64,000 nt of DNA from Gammaproteobacteria bacterium (GTDB taxonomy: Bacteria; Pseudomonadota; Gammaproteobacteria; SZUA-152): the NCBI GenBank assembly GCA_029882975.1, contig JAOUJW010000019.1, positions 28,387 to 92,386 of the forward strand, read 5' to 3'. Made by a program: the position numbers and the translations under genes. The notes below the pieces were generated by a model, which did not search any database, was not told the DNA's origin, and saw only the letters and a list, made by a program, of their open reading frames with translations. Below are positions 34,752 to 44,341 of this stretch, piece by piece. Each line of letters starts with the position of its first letter. The first letter of the stretch is position 1.

Positions 34752-37115
34752 TTACAGTCCAACCGGTGCCCCGATGAGATCCTTTACAGCCTCTATCAGC
34801 AACTTATCTTGGAAGCTACCTTTGGCAATGTAGTAGTCAGCACCGGCCTGCAAACCCCGTACTCGATCCTCGCTGCGATCCTTGTAGGAAATAATCATCA
34901 CCGGTATTTTTTGTAAACGCGTATCGGCTTTCAGCGATTGCACCAGTTCAATTCCATCCATACGCGGCATATCCACATCGGTTATCACCAAATCAAATCT
35001 GGAACGCCTTAAGGTATTCCACCCATCCACACCGTCCACAGCTAATTCGACCTCATAACCCACTGCTATCAGCAGATTCTTCACCAACTCACGCACCGTT
35101 AAAGAATCATCCACAAACAAAATTCGTTTGCGTGCCGGAAGATAGCTCGAATACTTTTCTACGGAAAACGGCGCACCCGAGGCTCTATGAATCGTCACCT
35201 CGGTGGACCGAAAAAAATCATCCATATCGATGATCAATATGGGTCTGCCTTGTTCTGATAGAGCAGCAGCGGTAACGTCCTGGATCTTGCCAAGACAGGG
35301 ATCTAAGTTTTGCACGGACAACTCTTTCTGTCCTAACAGGCGCTCCACCAAAACACCGTATAAGTTGTGACCTTGACCGATGACCACAATGTGTAAATCA
35401 TCGCTGCCATAAAAAGTTGAATCCAATTCCAACACCGCAGACGCCGGCACTACATCAATGACTTGATCATTCAGCATCACGCACTGGCGACCCTCCTGCG
35501 TTTTGAGCTCGGTGGCAGCTACCGTCATCAAACGAGTAACGCGGGATAAAGGAAAAGCATATAACTCTCCCGCTATTTCAGCCACCACTGCCGATATCAC
35601 CGATTTGGTCAGAGGTATTTGAATGGAAACCTTCATCCCTTTGTCGGTAACGCTGGTAGTCGCCAAAGTTCCCTTCAGATCATGAATAATGGCTCGAACA
35701 ACATCCAAGCCCACCCCCCTGCCCGATATCTCTGTTACCTCGCCTCTGGTACTGAAATTGGGCAAATACATAAATTCATACAGTTCGGCTTCGCTCATTT
35801 CCTCTAAAATTTCACCAGAGGACAATCCCTTACTTAAAATATTTTGCTTCAACAACGATAAGTCCACCCCCTGCCCATCGTCTTCCACAGAAACGTGCAG
35901 TACGGCACCTATGTGTCCTGCCTTGATATTCACCTTGCCTTCGGAATTTTTGTTTTTTTGCTGCCTGTCTTGAGGATGCTCTATACCGTGGTCAATCGCG
36001 TTTCGTACTAAATGTGTCAATGGGGACTTTATTTTCTCCAAGATTTCTCTGTCCACTGGTGTATCCAAACCCTGGATCGTCAATTTAACTTTTTTCCCCA
36101 AGGACCGCGCTAAATCTCTTGCTGTTCGCTCTAGTCCCTGAACACTATCGGAAAAAGGGCGCATGCGAGTGGACACCAATTCATTGTAGACACGGCTGGA
36201 CAAGTAGCCACTCTTTCGATCAAACTCTTCCAGATCCTCAATCCGTTCACTAAGTGTATTACGACACTCAATAAGCTTCATTTGAGCTTCCAACAGCAAA
36301 GCCATATTACGTTCAGATACCCGATCAACCTGTAAACCATCACGTAGTTTATCCATAACGGTCGAAACTTCACCGTAGCGCTTTCGTAATTGCTGCATGG
36401 CATTGGACACAGGCCTGATTCTTTGAGTCTCTATGAGCAATTCACTGGACAACCCCATGAGCTTGGTCAACCGGTCTGCGTTTATTCTTAGTAACTTTTC
36501 CGGCGCCCGCGAGGGTGTTTCAGAACGCGAACCCAATTTTGCAGCTACCGTCGTCGCTACTTTGACTGCGGTCGTTTGAGTTTTATTCTTTTGTGTTTTT
36601 GTCTTTTGGGTGTTGGACTTCTTGGGATTCACTTTGGGATTGGTTTTAGCTTTTGCTTTCGAGCTTTTTTTGGTCCCGACTTTGGTTAACGCCACACTAT
36701 CGCCGGACTTAATGCTTCGGTATACAGAATCCAGTTGACAGTCCAGTTCTGCCAGTTGCGGTTCAAGTGATTGCAGCTTAGACACTAACTCATCTTGAGA
36801 ATCGGAAACAAGATTCATCAAATCCACCGCTTGCAGTAACACATCAATACTTTCGCTGCTTAGCTGCGTCCGATCCTTCATAGCGACAACAAAACAATCC
36901 TCCATTTTATGAGCAATATTAACCAGCTCATCCAGACCGATAATCCTGGCTGCCCCTTTAATGGAATGAGAGGCACGCATCAATTTTTCCATATTGGATT
37001 TTGAATATGGCGTATCCTCCAAACCGATCAGCCCCTGGGACAGAACTCCGGTTTGGTTTTCCAATTCCAGGCAAAACAACTCCTGCATGGAGTATTCGGA
37101 CAAGTCCTTATTCAT
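34752..37115 (-). CDS. wspE: WspE-like CheA histidine kinase with C-terminal receiver
   Basis: 787 residues: Hpt domain with His50 in ASHSIKGAA, a Lys-rich linker (about 150-190), dimerisation and HATPase domains (HLVRNAIDHGIEHP, GRGVGLDVV), a CheW-like domain, and a receiver at the end (FVDDSLTVRE, ITDVDMPRMDG, IAKGSF). This CheA-REC hybrid layout is that of WspE. It should phosphorylate its own receiver and WspR. Start ATG 37115 lies inside the last 8 bp of the upstream CheW gene. Confidence 0.86.
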   Translation of the reverse strand: MNKDLSEYSMQELFCLELENQTGVLSQGLIGLEDTPYSKSNMEKLMRASHSIKGAARIIGLDELVNIAHKMEDCFVVAMKDRTQLSSESIDVLLQAVDLMNLVSDSQDELVSKLQSLEPQLAELDCQLDSVYRSIKSGDSVALTKVGTKKSSKAKAKTNPKVNPKKSNTQKTKTQKNKTQTTAVKVATTVAAKLGSRSETPSRAPEKLLRINADRLTKLMGLSSELLIETQRIRPVSNAMQQLRKRYGEVSTVMDKLRDGLQVDRVSERNMALLLEAQMKLIECRNTLSERIEDLEEFDRKSGYLSSRVYNELVSTRMRPFSDSVQGLERTARDLARSLGKKVKLTIQGLDTPVDREILEKIKSPLTHLVRNAIDHGIEHPQDRQQKNKNSEGKVNIKAGHIGAVLHVSVEDDGQGVDLSLLKQNILSKGLSSGEILEEMSEAELYEFMYLPNFSTRGEVTEISGRGVGLDVVRAIIHDLKGTLATTSVTDKGMKVSIQIPLTKSVISAVVAEIAGELYAFPLSRVTRLMTVAATELKTQEGRQCVMLNDQVIDVVPASAVLELDSTFYGSDDLHIVVIGQGHNLYGVLVERLLGQKELSVQNLDPCLGKIQDVTAAALSEQGRPILIIDMDDFFRSTEVTIHRASGAPFSVEKYSSYLPARKRILFVDDSLTVRELVKNLLIAVGYEVELAVDGVDGWNTLRRSRFDLVITDVDMPRMDGIELVQSLKADTRLQKIPVMIISYKDRSEDRVRGLQAGADYYIAKGSFQDKLLIEAVKDLIGAPVGL

Positions 37116-37776
37116 AAACACCACTTATGTGATCACGGATATTGGCAGCAAGCGCGGACTCGTCCAATAATAAACAGGGTCGGTTGGCAACATCCATGGT
37201 TCCCTTTAATAAGGCGGTATTTATAGTGGCGCTCTCCACCGTCTTTAGGTTGGCCGAATCCACCCTATACACACCGCCAATTTCATTGGTTTGAAATACA
37301 TAGTTTGAACCATAGAAAGATACCAGCATATTCCTGTCTGTCTGGGTTGACTTAAATTCATTCAATCCAAGAAAGCGACTTAAACACACCGAAACATAGA
37401 GTACCCCGCTGACGTTGGTCAGCTTTAAACCGGACTCAGCTGTTTTATGCGGTATTTTATGAGTGTAGCCTACCGGGCTGATTTGAGAATAAATGAGTGT
37501 CGGCAAGGCTAACCAAACATCACCCAGCCTGAACGTCAGAATCGATAAATCCGTTTTATCGATTTCTTTTTTGATTTGGGCAATCTGATCCGTCCAATAA
37601 GCCAGCTCCCCGTCCATCACTGCCTTTTCAAACAGGGTTCTACCGGCTTTTTTAAACACATCGCAATTGCGACAATGAATAACCTGTGCGAGTTTGTCAC
37701 AGCGCGGTTGGTGGTGAGTGCCCCATACACCAACGGTTGACCAGCAGTTGGTAGTAACGCTCGGGTCTTCCGACAT
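37108..37776 (-). CDS. wspD: WspD-like CheW coupling protein with cysteine-rich N-terminus
   Basis: 222 residues. An N-terminal segment with Cys11, Cys26, Cys35 and Cys38 (NCWSTVGVWG, then HCRNC) precedes a CheW domain (from about residue 75, LSILTFRLGDVWLALP). This combination is the mark of WspD. It should link the chemoreceptor to WspE. The four conserved cysteines could bind metal or an Fe-S cluster, or take part in redox control; this is inference. It overlaps wspE by 8 bp. WspB, the second CheW of standard Wsp systems, is not present. Confidence 0.85.
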   Translation of the reverse strand: MSEDPSVTTNCWSTVGVWGTHHQPRCDKLAQVIHCRNCDVFKKAGRTLFEKAVMDGELAYWTDQIAQIKKEIDKTDLSILTFRLGDVWLALPTLIYSQISPVGYTHKIPHKTAESGLKLTNVSGVLYVSVCLSRFLGLNEFKSTQTDRNMLVSFYGSNYVFQTNEIGGVYRVDSANLKTVESATINTALLKGTMDVANRPCLLLDESALAANIRDHISGVYE

Positions 37777-37828
37777 GGTTATCCCCTTTTGCTAGGTGCT
37801 ACACCCAACTTCAATCAGACAATGATAT

Positions 37829-39055
37829 TCAACTGCTGTTGGAGCTGCGATTTCTAACCCGATTGACCCGACGACTGTAGGCCATGACAGCATCATGGTC
37901 GCCATACTTTTTCGAGATCCCTAATGCCAGCGACAAAGCCGCTTCGTGGTTGGGGTCCAAATAAATGGCCTTTTTTAAATTTTTCATCGCCAATTCATCT
38001 TCGCCCTGAAAATTCTTAATCAAACCTAACAGGTAATAGGCTTGGGCGCTCTCCGGTGTGTGCTGCAAAAATTCCTGGCATACACCACCTGCTTCAATGT
38101 AGCGACCTTGGTACACCATGCGCTCTGCGGGCAATAAGGACCGAAGCTTGGGTTTATCCGGCTTTGGTGTTTTTGTCAGCGGCTGCGCACTGGAAGAAAT
38201 AGAATCAATTATTTTAGCCCAATCTCGCTCACGAATTTGATTGCCTCTGCTCTTCAGAAAAGCCCTACATGAGCCGTTTTTCTTAAAAGCAAAAGCGTTG
38301 TGATCGGGAAGTTGACTAAATTGTTCAGAAGAAACCAATGCGGACTCCGCGTGCCCCACAAACATCAACCCTTGATCCATCAAACAGTGGTAAAGCTTGT
38401 TAATAATGGTTTTCTGGTCATCCCGATCAAAATAAATCAAACCGTTTCTGCAAAACACCACGTCATAAAATTGCTCTTTCAATGAATCCGTTAATAAATT
38501 TCCGGTAGAAAAATTCACTTGTTTTTTGATCAAACTGACCAGGTGATATCCATCTTCGCGTTGAAAAAAATAATTGCGGATCAAGCTGGGATCCACGTCC
38601 CGGAAAGAGTTTTTGGAATAACAACCCGCAAGGGCGGTATTGACCGAACGACGGCTAATATCAATAGCATCGATGTGAACCAGCTCAGCCGGAATACCGG
38701 CCTCTCGCAGCGTGATAGCCACAGAATAAGGCTCTTCACCGCTGGAACAGGGCACACTGAGAATGCGGACAGGTCTGAATGCAGAACATTGTGGTAAAAG
38801 CTCGCTGACAACATGATTCGCCAAGGCCTGGAATTGGGCCTGATTACGAAAAAACCAGGTTTCTGTAACAACAATTTCCTCAATAAGGCGTTTTAATTCC
38901 GTGTCACTGCTCTGGATCAGGCGTGAATATACATTGATGGTGTCAATTTTATGCAAAGCCATACAATGGGTCACTGCTCGACGAATGCTGGACTCACCAA
39001 TGGAACCGGGGTTTAAACCGATTTTCGTTTTTAATAAATCGACTATAACTTCCAT
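37829..39055 (-). CDS. wspC: WspC-like CheR methyltransferase with TPR domain
   Basis: 408 residues: a CheR SAM-dependent methyltransferase (ETWFFRNQAQF, PCSSGEEPYSVA, FCRNGLIYFD) followed by a C-terminal TPR region (about 310-395, AYYLLGLIKNFQGEDELAMKNLKKA). WspC methylates chemoreceptor glutamates to set sensitivity. It stands between the receptor (75 bp upstream) and wspD (52 bp downstream). No CheB/WspF methylesterase gene is nearby to reverse the mark. Confidence 0.87.
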   Translation of the reverse strand: MEVIVDLLKTKIGLNPGSIGESSIRRAVTHCMALHKIDTINVYSRLIQSSDTELKRLIEEIVVTETWFFRNQAQFQALANHVVSELLPQCSAFRPVRILSVPCSSGEEPYSVAITLREAGIPAELVHIDAIDISRRSVNTALAGCYSKNSFRDVDPSLIRNYFFQREDGYHLVSLIKKQVNFSTGNLLTDSLKEQFYDVVFCRNGLIYFDRDDQKTIINKLYHCLMDQGLMFVGHAESALVSSEQFSQLPDHNAFAFKKNGSCRAFLKSRGNQIRERDWAKIIDSISSSAQPLTKTPKPDKPKLRSLLPAERMVYQGRYIEAGGVCQEFLQHTPESAQAYYLLGLIKNFQGEDELAMKNLKKAIYLDPNHEAALSLALGISKKYGDHDAVMAYSRRVNRVRNRSSNSS

Positions 39056-39130
39056 GACTGCAACTGTTTCTGCACGGCGACGGGCAAAACCCGCCGCACT
39101 AAATTTGATTTTCTCGAATTATACACTGAC

Positions 39131-41110
39131 TCATTTCTTTACAACAAACTTGGACACCGCAGACTGCAAGGAATAAGCGGCACCGTTTAAGGCCTCAATG
39201 GCAAAAGTGGATTGCTGTATCGACGCCACGGCTTGCTGGGCTGATTCGTTAAGCTGGGACATAGCCTGTTTGATTTGCTGTGCCCCCTGAGACTGAAAAT
39301 GCATACCTTGTTGCACATTTTCAAATTTTGGCGTTACGGTCTGTACTTCTTCAATTATTTGCGCCAGTTGTGTCGCAACCTGATTCACATCCTCAACGCT
39401 GGTACGCACTTGGTGGGAAAAATTTTCCATACTCAACACCCCCGAGGATACTGCGGTTTGCATCTCACGCACCATCTGCTCAATATCCAAGGTAGCCACT
39501 GCGGTTTGATCCGCGAGACGGCGAATTTCAGTGGCCACGACTGAGAATCCCAGGCCATATTCACCCGCTTTTTCTGCTTCTATGGCGGCATTTAAGGACA
39601 AGAGATTGGTCTGATCCGCCACCTTGGTTATAGTAGTGACTACGCTATTGATGTTCTTGGCTTTTTCATTAATGATCTCAAATTTGGAAGCAATGGAGCC
39701 TGCCGCATCAACAATCTGTTGCATTGTGGTCTCCATTCGTCCCAACTCATCGTGTCCATGAGCTGCTGAATTCCGGGTGCGTTCCGCTACCTCCCCTACT
39801 TCATCCATGGCGTTGACCAATTCCTTGGTGGTGGTATAAATAGCGGTGGCGGTATTGGTGATTTGATTGGTGGTAGCGGCTTGCTCCGACACCGCTTGTT
39901 CCTGTTGTTTTGCTGTGGCACTCATTTCCGTCGCCGATGTGGTTACTTGCAAGCCTGAACGTTGTACTTGGGAAACCAGAGAATTGAGATTACCCACCAT
40001 AAGTTGAACACCACTGGCCAGTTTACCAATGGCATCTTCGCCGGTTACCTTGACCACCCCGGTTAAATCCCCTCCGGCAGCCCGGCTCACCACATTGAGA
40101 ATATTGTCGACCTTGTTTTCCAGAATCTCCACCTCACTGCGCTTCTGCTCGATGGAATCCCGGGTATTGTCGATCATAATTTGTAATCCGCCGGCCAGTT
40201 CACCGATTGCATCTTCGCCGCTGATTTTAATACGCTTACTAAAATCACCTTCGGTTACCCGACTAACCACACTTAATAACTGATCCACTTTCATGCGCAA
40301 GTCTTCCGCCGCTTCATGCTCTCGCGCGGTGATGGCGTTGACATTGTCGGCCATATGGTTAAAAGAACTGGCCAATTCACCAATTTCATCGTTGGAGGCT
40401 ACTCGCGCTCGGACCTGACTATCACCTTGTGCCCGTTTGTTCACAACCCCAATCAGCATGGTGAGCGGGTTGATAATCCAGGTTTTCAACAAAAAATTCA
40501 CCAGAATCAAACCAATAATAAAAAACAAAAGATTGAAGATGACACTGGTCCAACCTTCTTTACGCACCGCATGGTCCACGTTTTCCAAGGAATAACTGAC
40601 ACGAATTGCACCATTGATGCTGCCGGAAGGGACGTTATGGCACTTGAGGCAATTGACGCCGCGGGTGTTTTCCGTTGCCCGAAACGGCGTTAACACCGTT
40701 AGACGCCGGGGTTCTTTGGTTTCGTCAATTTGCTGAATTTCTTCTCCCAACAAAGCGCGTCGATCCAGCTCATCTTGGGGCTGTTCCTCGGGATAACCGG
40801 GCCCGAATTGCCCCTGTACCGGTTCACCGCGGACGACACGCGCTTCCAGCACCTCCGAACGGGCCAGCATTTTATTGCGCAAAATACTACGCTGATCCAT
40901 CGTGCCTGTAAGCATCATGGTATTAAGGCTGTCGAAATAGAGGGTGGTAATTTCGTAAACTTGGTTACGCGTGGCCTCCATCAAACGATCACGTTCGTGG
41001 GTCACAGCGAAAAAAGTCACAATAAACAAAACCAGCAGGAAGGTCATCCCCACTGTCACATTTACTTTAGAACGTAAAGACAGGGAAAACTTGGCAGATT
41101 TTGTCACCAT
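39131..41110 (-). CDS. wspA: WspA-like methyl-accepting receptor with periplasmic haem c motif
   Basis: 659 residues from ATG 41110 (a GTG at 41155 is a weaker alternative). Transmembrane helices at about 17-37 and 188-208 enclose a periplasmic domain with a CLKCH haem c motif (Cys154, Cys157, His158) resembling Tll0287/DUF3365-type sensors. Three HAMP-like units follow, then a long MCP signalling hairpin with the conserved tip (a VVATEIRRLADQT region). The receptor leads the wspC-D-E-R cluster, so redox or a small ligand of haem may control cyclic-di-GMP here. Confidence 0.84.
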   Translation of the reverse strand: MVTKSAKFSLSLRSKVNVTVGMTFLLVLFIVTFFAVTHERDRLMEATRNQVYEITTLYFDSLNTMMLTGTMDQRSILRNKMLARSEVLEARVVRGEPVQGQFGPGYPEEQPQDELDRRALLGEEIQQIDETKEPRRLTVLTPFRATENTRGVNCLKCHNVPSGSINGAIRVSYSLENVDHAVRKEGWTSVIFNLLFFIIGLILVNFLLKTWIINPLTMLIGVVNKRAQGDSQVRARVASNDEIGELASSFNHMADNVNAITAREHEAAEDLRMKVDQLLSVVSRVTEGDFSKRIKISGEDAIGELAGGLQIMIDNTRDSIEQKRSEVEILENKVDNILNVVSRAAGGDLTGVVKVTGEDAIGKLASGVQLMVGNLNSLVSQVQRSGLQVTTSATEMSATAKQQEQAVSEQAATTNQITNTATAIYTTTKELVNAMDEVGEVAERTRNSAAHGHDELGRMETTMQQIVDAAGSIASKFEIINEKAKNINSVVTTITKVADQTNLLSLNAAIEAEKAGEYGLGFSVVATEIRRLADQTAVATLDIEQMVREMQTAVSSGVLSMENFSHQVRTSVEDVNQVATQLAQIIEEVQTVTPKFENVQQGMHFQSQGAQQIKQAMSQLNESAQQAVASIQQSTFAIEALNGAAYSLQSAVSKFVVKK

Positions 41111-41264
41111 AAAAACCGAATTTTGTTCTTTTTGGGTTACGCAACAGGCTATCACTATAGCCTAAATATGCGATAGGACAAAATCCGCCGATTTTCCCGC
41201 GCCGAAAAAATGGCATTACGACAGAGAGTTAATCTCCGCCCCATTTCAATTACTTTTTATATGG

Positions 41265-41603
41265 TTAATTGCCGCCGGGAGTAAGACACAACATTATGCA
41301 ATCCCCTTCCAATTTAACTGCAAACCGCTGCGCACAACCCACATCCGGTCCTTTAGCTTCCCCATCATCCAAACCTAAAACCCAGTTATGCAGGGGGCAG
41401 GTTACGCTTCGTCCATGCACTATGCCTTGGGACAACTTCCCCCCTTTGTGAGGACATTGGTCGCGTAAGGCAAACACCTCGTCCTTGCTGTTTCTAAATA
41501 TGGCAATATCACCCTCATCGGTGTTGATGACACGTGCACCCAGCATGGGTATGTCATCCAGTTTTCCCACGTATATCCAATCCAATTTTTCTTCAGCATA
41601 CAT
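41265..41603 (-). CDS. nirD: Nitrite reductase small subunit (Rieske)
   Basis: 112 residues, a Rieske [2Fe-2S] protein: CPHKGG supplies Cys-x-His and CPLHNW supplies Cys-x-x-His, with a normal spacing. It is the small partner of NirB in NADH-dependent nitrite reduction to ammonium. Start ATG 41603 (GGTGA 8 bp upstream) avoids a longer frame inside nirB. The gap after the nirB stop is 8 bp. Confidence 0.9.
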   Translation of the reverse strand: MYAEEKLDWIYVGKLDDIPMLGARVINTDEGDIAIFRNSKDEVFALRDQCPHKGGKLSQGIVHGRSVTCPLHNWVLGLDDGEAKGPDVGCAQRFAVKLEGDCIMLCLTPGGN

Positions 41604-41611
41604 CTTTGATT

Positions 41612-44050
41612 TCACCCTAATTTCATCAATGGTACGAATTCCTGAGTCTCTACCCCACCGCCGGCGCGCTCCGACCAAGGATCTTTTTGTACTATCCTTT
41701 GTGACTCCAGAAAGCGCTCTGCCAGGGCCTTTCGCGTAGCTGCATCATCCACCACCTGCTGTTTCACAAAGCTCAAACCTACTCGCTCTATCCAGGGTGC
41801 GGTGCGTTCCAGGTAATTGGCATTTTCCCTGTACAATTGGATGAAAGCACTGCAATACTCCATCACTTCCGCTTCGGTTTGTACTTTACACAGCAAATCC
41901 GTGGCCCGAACTTTCACCCCTCCATTACCACCCACATGAAGCTCCCAGCCGGACTCCACCGCCACCACCCCAAAGTCCTTGATGGTGGCTTCAGCGCAAT
42001 TACGGGGACAACCGGAAACCGCCATCTTAAACTTATGAGGCATCCAGGAACCCCAGCTCATGCGTTCCAACTCAACCCCCATAGTGGTGGAATCCTGAGT
42101 ACCAAAACGACACCATTGACTGCCCACACAGGTTTTCACGGTTCTAAGGGCCTTGCCATAAGCGTGTCCCGAAACCATTCCTGCGGCGTTGAGATCCGCC
42201 CACACCGCTGTGAGCTGTTCCTTGGGGACCCCAAACAAATCGATACGCTGCCCCCCGGTAACCTTCACTTCCGGTATCTTAAACTTATCCACCACATCGG
42301 CGATGGCGCGCAATTCGGTGGGATTGGTCAGTCCACCCCACATTCTGGGTACCACGGAAAAGGTACCGTCTTTTTGGATATTGGCATGGGCTCTTTCGTT
42401 AATAAATCGAGATTGAGGATCGTCCTTTGCTTCCGCCGGCCAGTAAGCCAGTACATAATAATTTATTGCCGGCCGACACGTGGCACAACCATCAGGCGTC
42501 TTCCATTCCAGGAAATCCATTACCTGGCGCACTGATGTCAAATGCTGCGCTCGAATGCTGTTGCGCAAAGCTTCATGGGTGAACTCTGTACATTTACATA
42601 CCGCTTTTTCTTTCGGAGCAGCCGAGTAATCCCCGCCAAGGGTTGAAGCCAGGATCTGTTCCACTAATCCGGTACAGGAACCGCAGGAGCCGGATGCTTT
42701 GGTGTGCGCCCGAACATCATCCACAGTAAATAAGCCCTTCTCTACAATGCTGTTAACAATCGTCCCTTTGCACACACCATTACAGCCACAAACTTCCATG
42801 GAATCATCCATAGCCATGGCCGCATTTTTTCCGCCATGCCCCGAATCACCCAAGTGCGACTGCCCCAACATGAGTTGCTGCCGAAAATCGCTGACATCGG
42901 TTCCATCACGCATTAGTTGAAAATACCAGGCACCGTCTATGGTATCGCCATATAAGACCGCACCTGACAGTTTGTTATTTTTCAAAATGAGCTTCTTATA
43001 GACCCCGGCTGCCGCATCCTGCATTACAATGGACTCAGTGCTGTCGTCACCGGTAAAATCACCGGCAGAAAACAAATCCACACCGGTTACTTTGAGCTTT
43101 GTGGACGTTAAAGATCCGATGTAACGAGAGTAACCCAGATTCGCCAGATGATTGGCACAGACTTTAGCCTGTTCAAATAAAGGAGCAACCAATCCATAGG
43201 TGGCACCACGATGCTGCACACATTCTCCGACTGCATAAACGCGCGGATCAAATGTTTGCATGGTGTCATTAACCACAACACCTCGATCACAATAAATCCC
43301 GGCACTCTGCGCCAAGCTGATATTGGGGCGAATACCCACTGCCATAACAACCAAGTCAGCCGCAATTTCTGAACCGTCGGTAAAACGAACTCCTTTAACC
43401 CGGTATTCGCCAACGATAGCTGCTGTTTGTGTTGCGGTTAAAAATTGCAGGCCTTGTTGTTGCAGGTGCTTTTGTAACATTGCCCCGGCCTGTTCATCCA
43501 GCTGCCGCTCCATGATGGTCTGCTCCAAATGTACCACGGTAACATGCATGCCCTGACGCATTAAGCCATGTGCCGCCTCCAAACCCAGCAATCCGGCACC
43601 GATAACAACGGCATGCTTATAGGTCTTTGAGTAATCCATCATATTCAAAACATCTTTAATGTCTCGAAAAGTAAGCACCCCGGGTAAATCATGACCGGGC
43701 ATAGGGATGACAAACGGGGTTGAACCGGTAGCCAGCAGCAAACGATCGTAGTCGTAGGCACGGCCGTCAGCACCGATCACCGCCCGTTGTTTGCGATCAA
43801 TGCGATCGATCCGGGTTCCCTTATGTAAGGTGACATTATTGTCTTTATACCATTGCTCCGTATTGAGTATGATATCGTCAATTTGTTTTTCTCCGGACAA
43901 TACCGGCGACAACAGAATGCGATTGTAATTACCGTAAGGCTCTTCACCAAATACACTGATATCATATTGATCCGGCGCGAGACTGAGCAATTCCTCTATG
44001 GTCCTCATCCCCGCCATGCCGTTGCCGACCAGCACCAGTTTTTCTTTCAT
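41612..44050 (-). CDS. nirB: NADH-dependent nitrite reductase large subunit
   Basis: 812 residues: FAD/NAD domains (LVLVGNGMAGMRTIEELL, a TGSTPFVIP motif, VIGAGLLGLEAAHGL), a BFD-like [2Fe-2S] domain with CGCNGVCKG and CGSCTG, and a sirohaem/[4Fe-4S] domain with TCVGSQWCRFG and CPRNCAEATIKD. It reduces nitrite to ammonia in the cytoplasm with NirD. The start at ATG 44050 follows GGGGAG by 5 bp. A sigma-54 promoter and NtrC-type site lie upstream, pointing to nitrogen assimilation rather than respiratory detoxification. Confidence 0.93.
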   Translation of the reverse strand: MKEKLVLVGNGMAGMRTIEELLSLAPDQYDISVFGEEPYGNYNRILLSPVLSGEKQIDDIILNTEQWYKDNNVTLHKGTRIDRIDRKQRAVIGADGRAYDYDRLLLATGSTPFVIPMPGHDLPGVLTFRDIKDVLNMMDYSKTYKHAVVIGAGLLGLEAAHGLMRQGMHVTVVHLEQTIMERQLDEQAGAMLQKHLQQQGLQFLTATQTAAIVGEYRVKGVRFTDGSEIAADLVVMAVGIRPNISLAQSAGIYCDRGVVVNDTMQTFDPRVYAVGECVQHRGATYGLVAPLFEQAKVCANHLANLGYSRYIGSLTSTKLKVTGVDLFSAGDFTGDDSTESIVMQDAAAGVYKKLILKNNKLSGAVLYGDTIDGAWYFQLMRDGTDVSDFRQQLMLGQSHLGDSGHGGKNAAMAMDDSMEVCGCNGVCKGTIVNSIVEKGLFTVDDVRAHTKASGSCGSCTGLVEQILASTLGGDYSAAPKEKAVCKCTEFTHEALRNSIRAQHLTSVRQVMDFLEWKTPDGCATCRPAINYYVLAYWPAEAKDDPQSRFINERAHANIQKDGTFSVVPRMWGGLTNPTELRAIADVVDKFKIPEVKVTGGQRIDLFGVPKEQLTAVWADLNAAGMVSGHAYGKALRTVKTCVGSQWCRFGTQDSTTMGVELERMSWGSWMPHKFKMAVSGCPRNCAEATIKDFGVVAVESGWELHVGGNGGVKVRATDLLCKVQTEAEVMEYCSAFIQLYRENANYLERTAPWIERVGLSFVKQQVVDDAATRKALAERFLESQRIVQKDPWSERAGGGVETQEFVPLMKLG

Positions 44051-44121
44051 GTACACTCCCCTGCAATGGAATCTGCGGCAACTCAATCAATCCGAGTTAC
44101 CTTACTTTATCTCTAGTGGGA

Positions 44122-44136
44122 GCAACCCTTGTGCCA
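44122..44136 (-). promoter_or_regulatory. Sigma-54 (-24/-12) promoter for nirBD
   Basis: On the minus strand TGGCAC-AAGGG-TTGC matches the sigma-54 consensus TGGCAC-N5-TTGC exactly, including the GG and GC dinucleotides. It is about 70 bp upstream of the nirB start, giving a leader of about 60 bases. Confidence 0.85.
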
Positions 44137-44211
44137 CCTTCTCAATAGACAATTTTTCACGTAATTACAGTACGTTAAGAGATTTTCTTCAATCCAGGGA
44201 TTTACATGGAG

Positions 44212-44228
44212 TGCACCAGTAAAGTGCA
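44212..44228. promoter_or_regulatory. NtrC-type enhancer site
   Basis: TGCAC-N7-GTGCA, the full palindromic halves of the NtrC box TGCACC-N4-TGGTGCA in the right 17-bp span. Its centre lies about 90 bp upstream of the sigma-54 promoter of nirB, a normal distance for an enhancer-binding activator. No ntrC gene is in the window. Confidence 0.7.
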
Positions 44229-44325
44229 CCGATTGTGGCGCTGCTCCAGGATGGAGCCGTAGGAAAGCCAATAAAAACGGAAACCGTATCTGATAAAGAA
44301 ATGACAATACGCTAAGACTGAGGTG

Positions 44326-44341
44326 ATAAGCATTTGCTTAT
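44326..44341. promoter_or_regulatory. 16-bp palindrome upstream of the soxY-like gene
   Basis: Perfect 7-bp inverted halves ATAAGCA / TGCTTAT with a TT spacer, 77 bp before the soxY-like start. It could be an operator of a dimeric repressor or activator; which one cannot be said. Confidence 0.4.
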
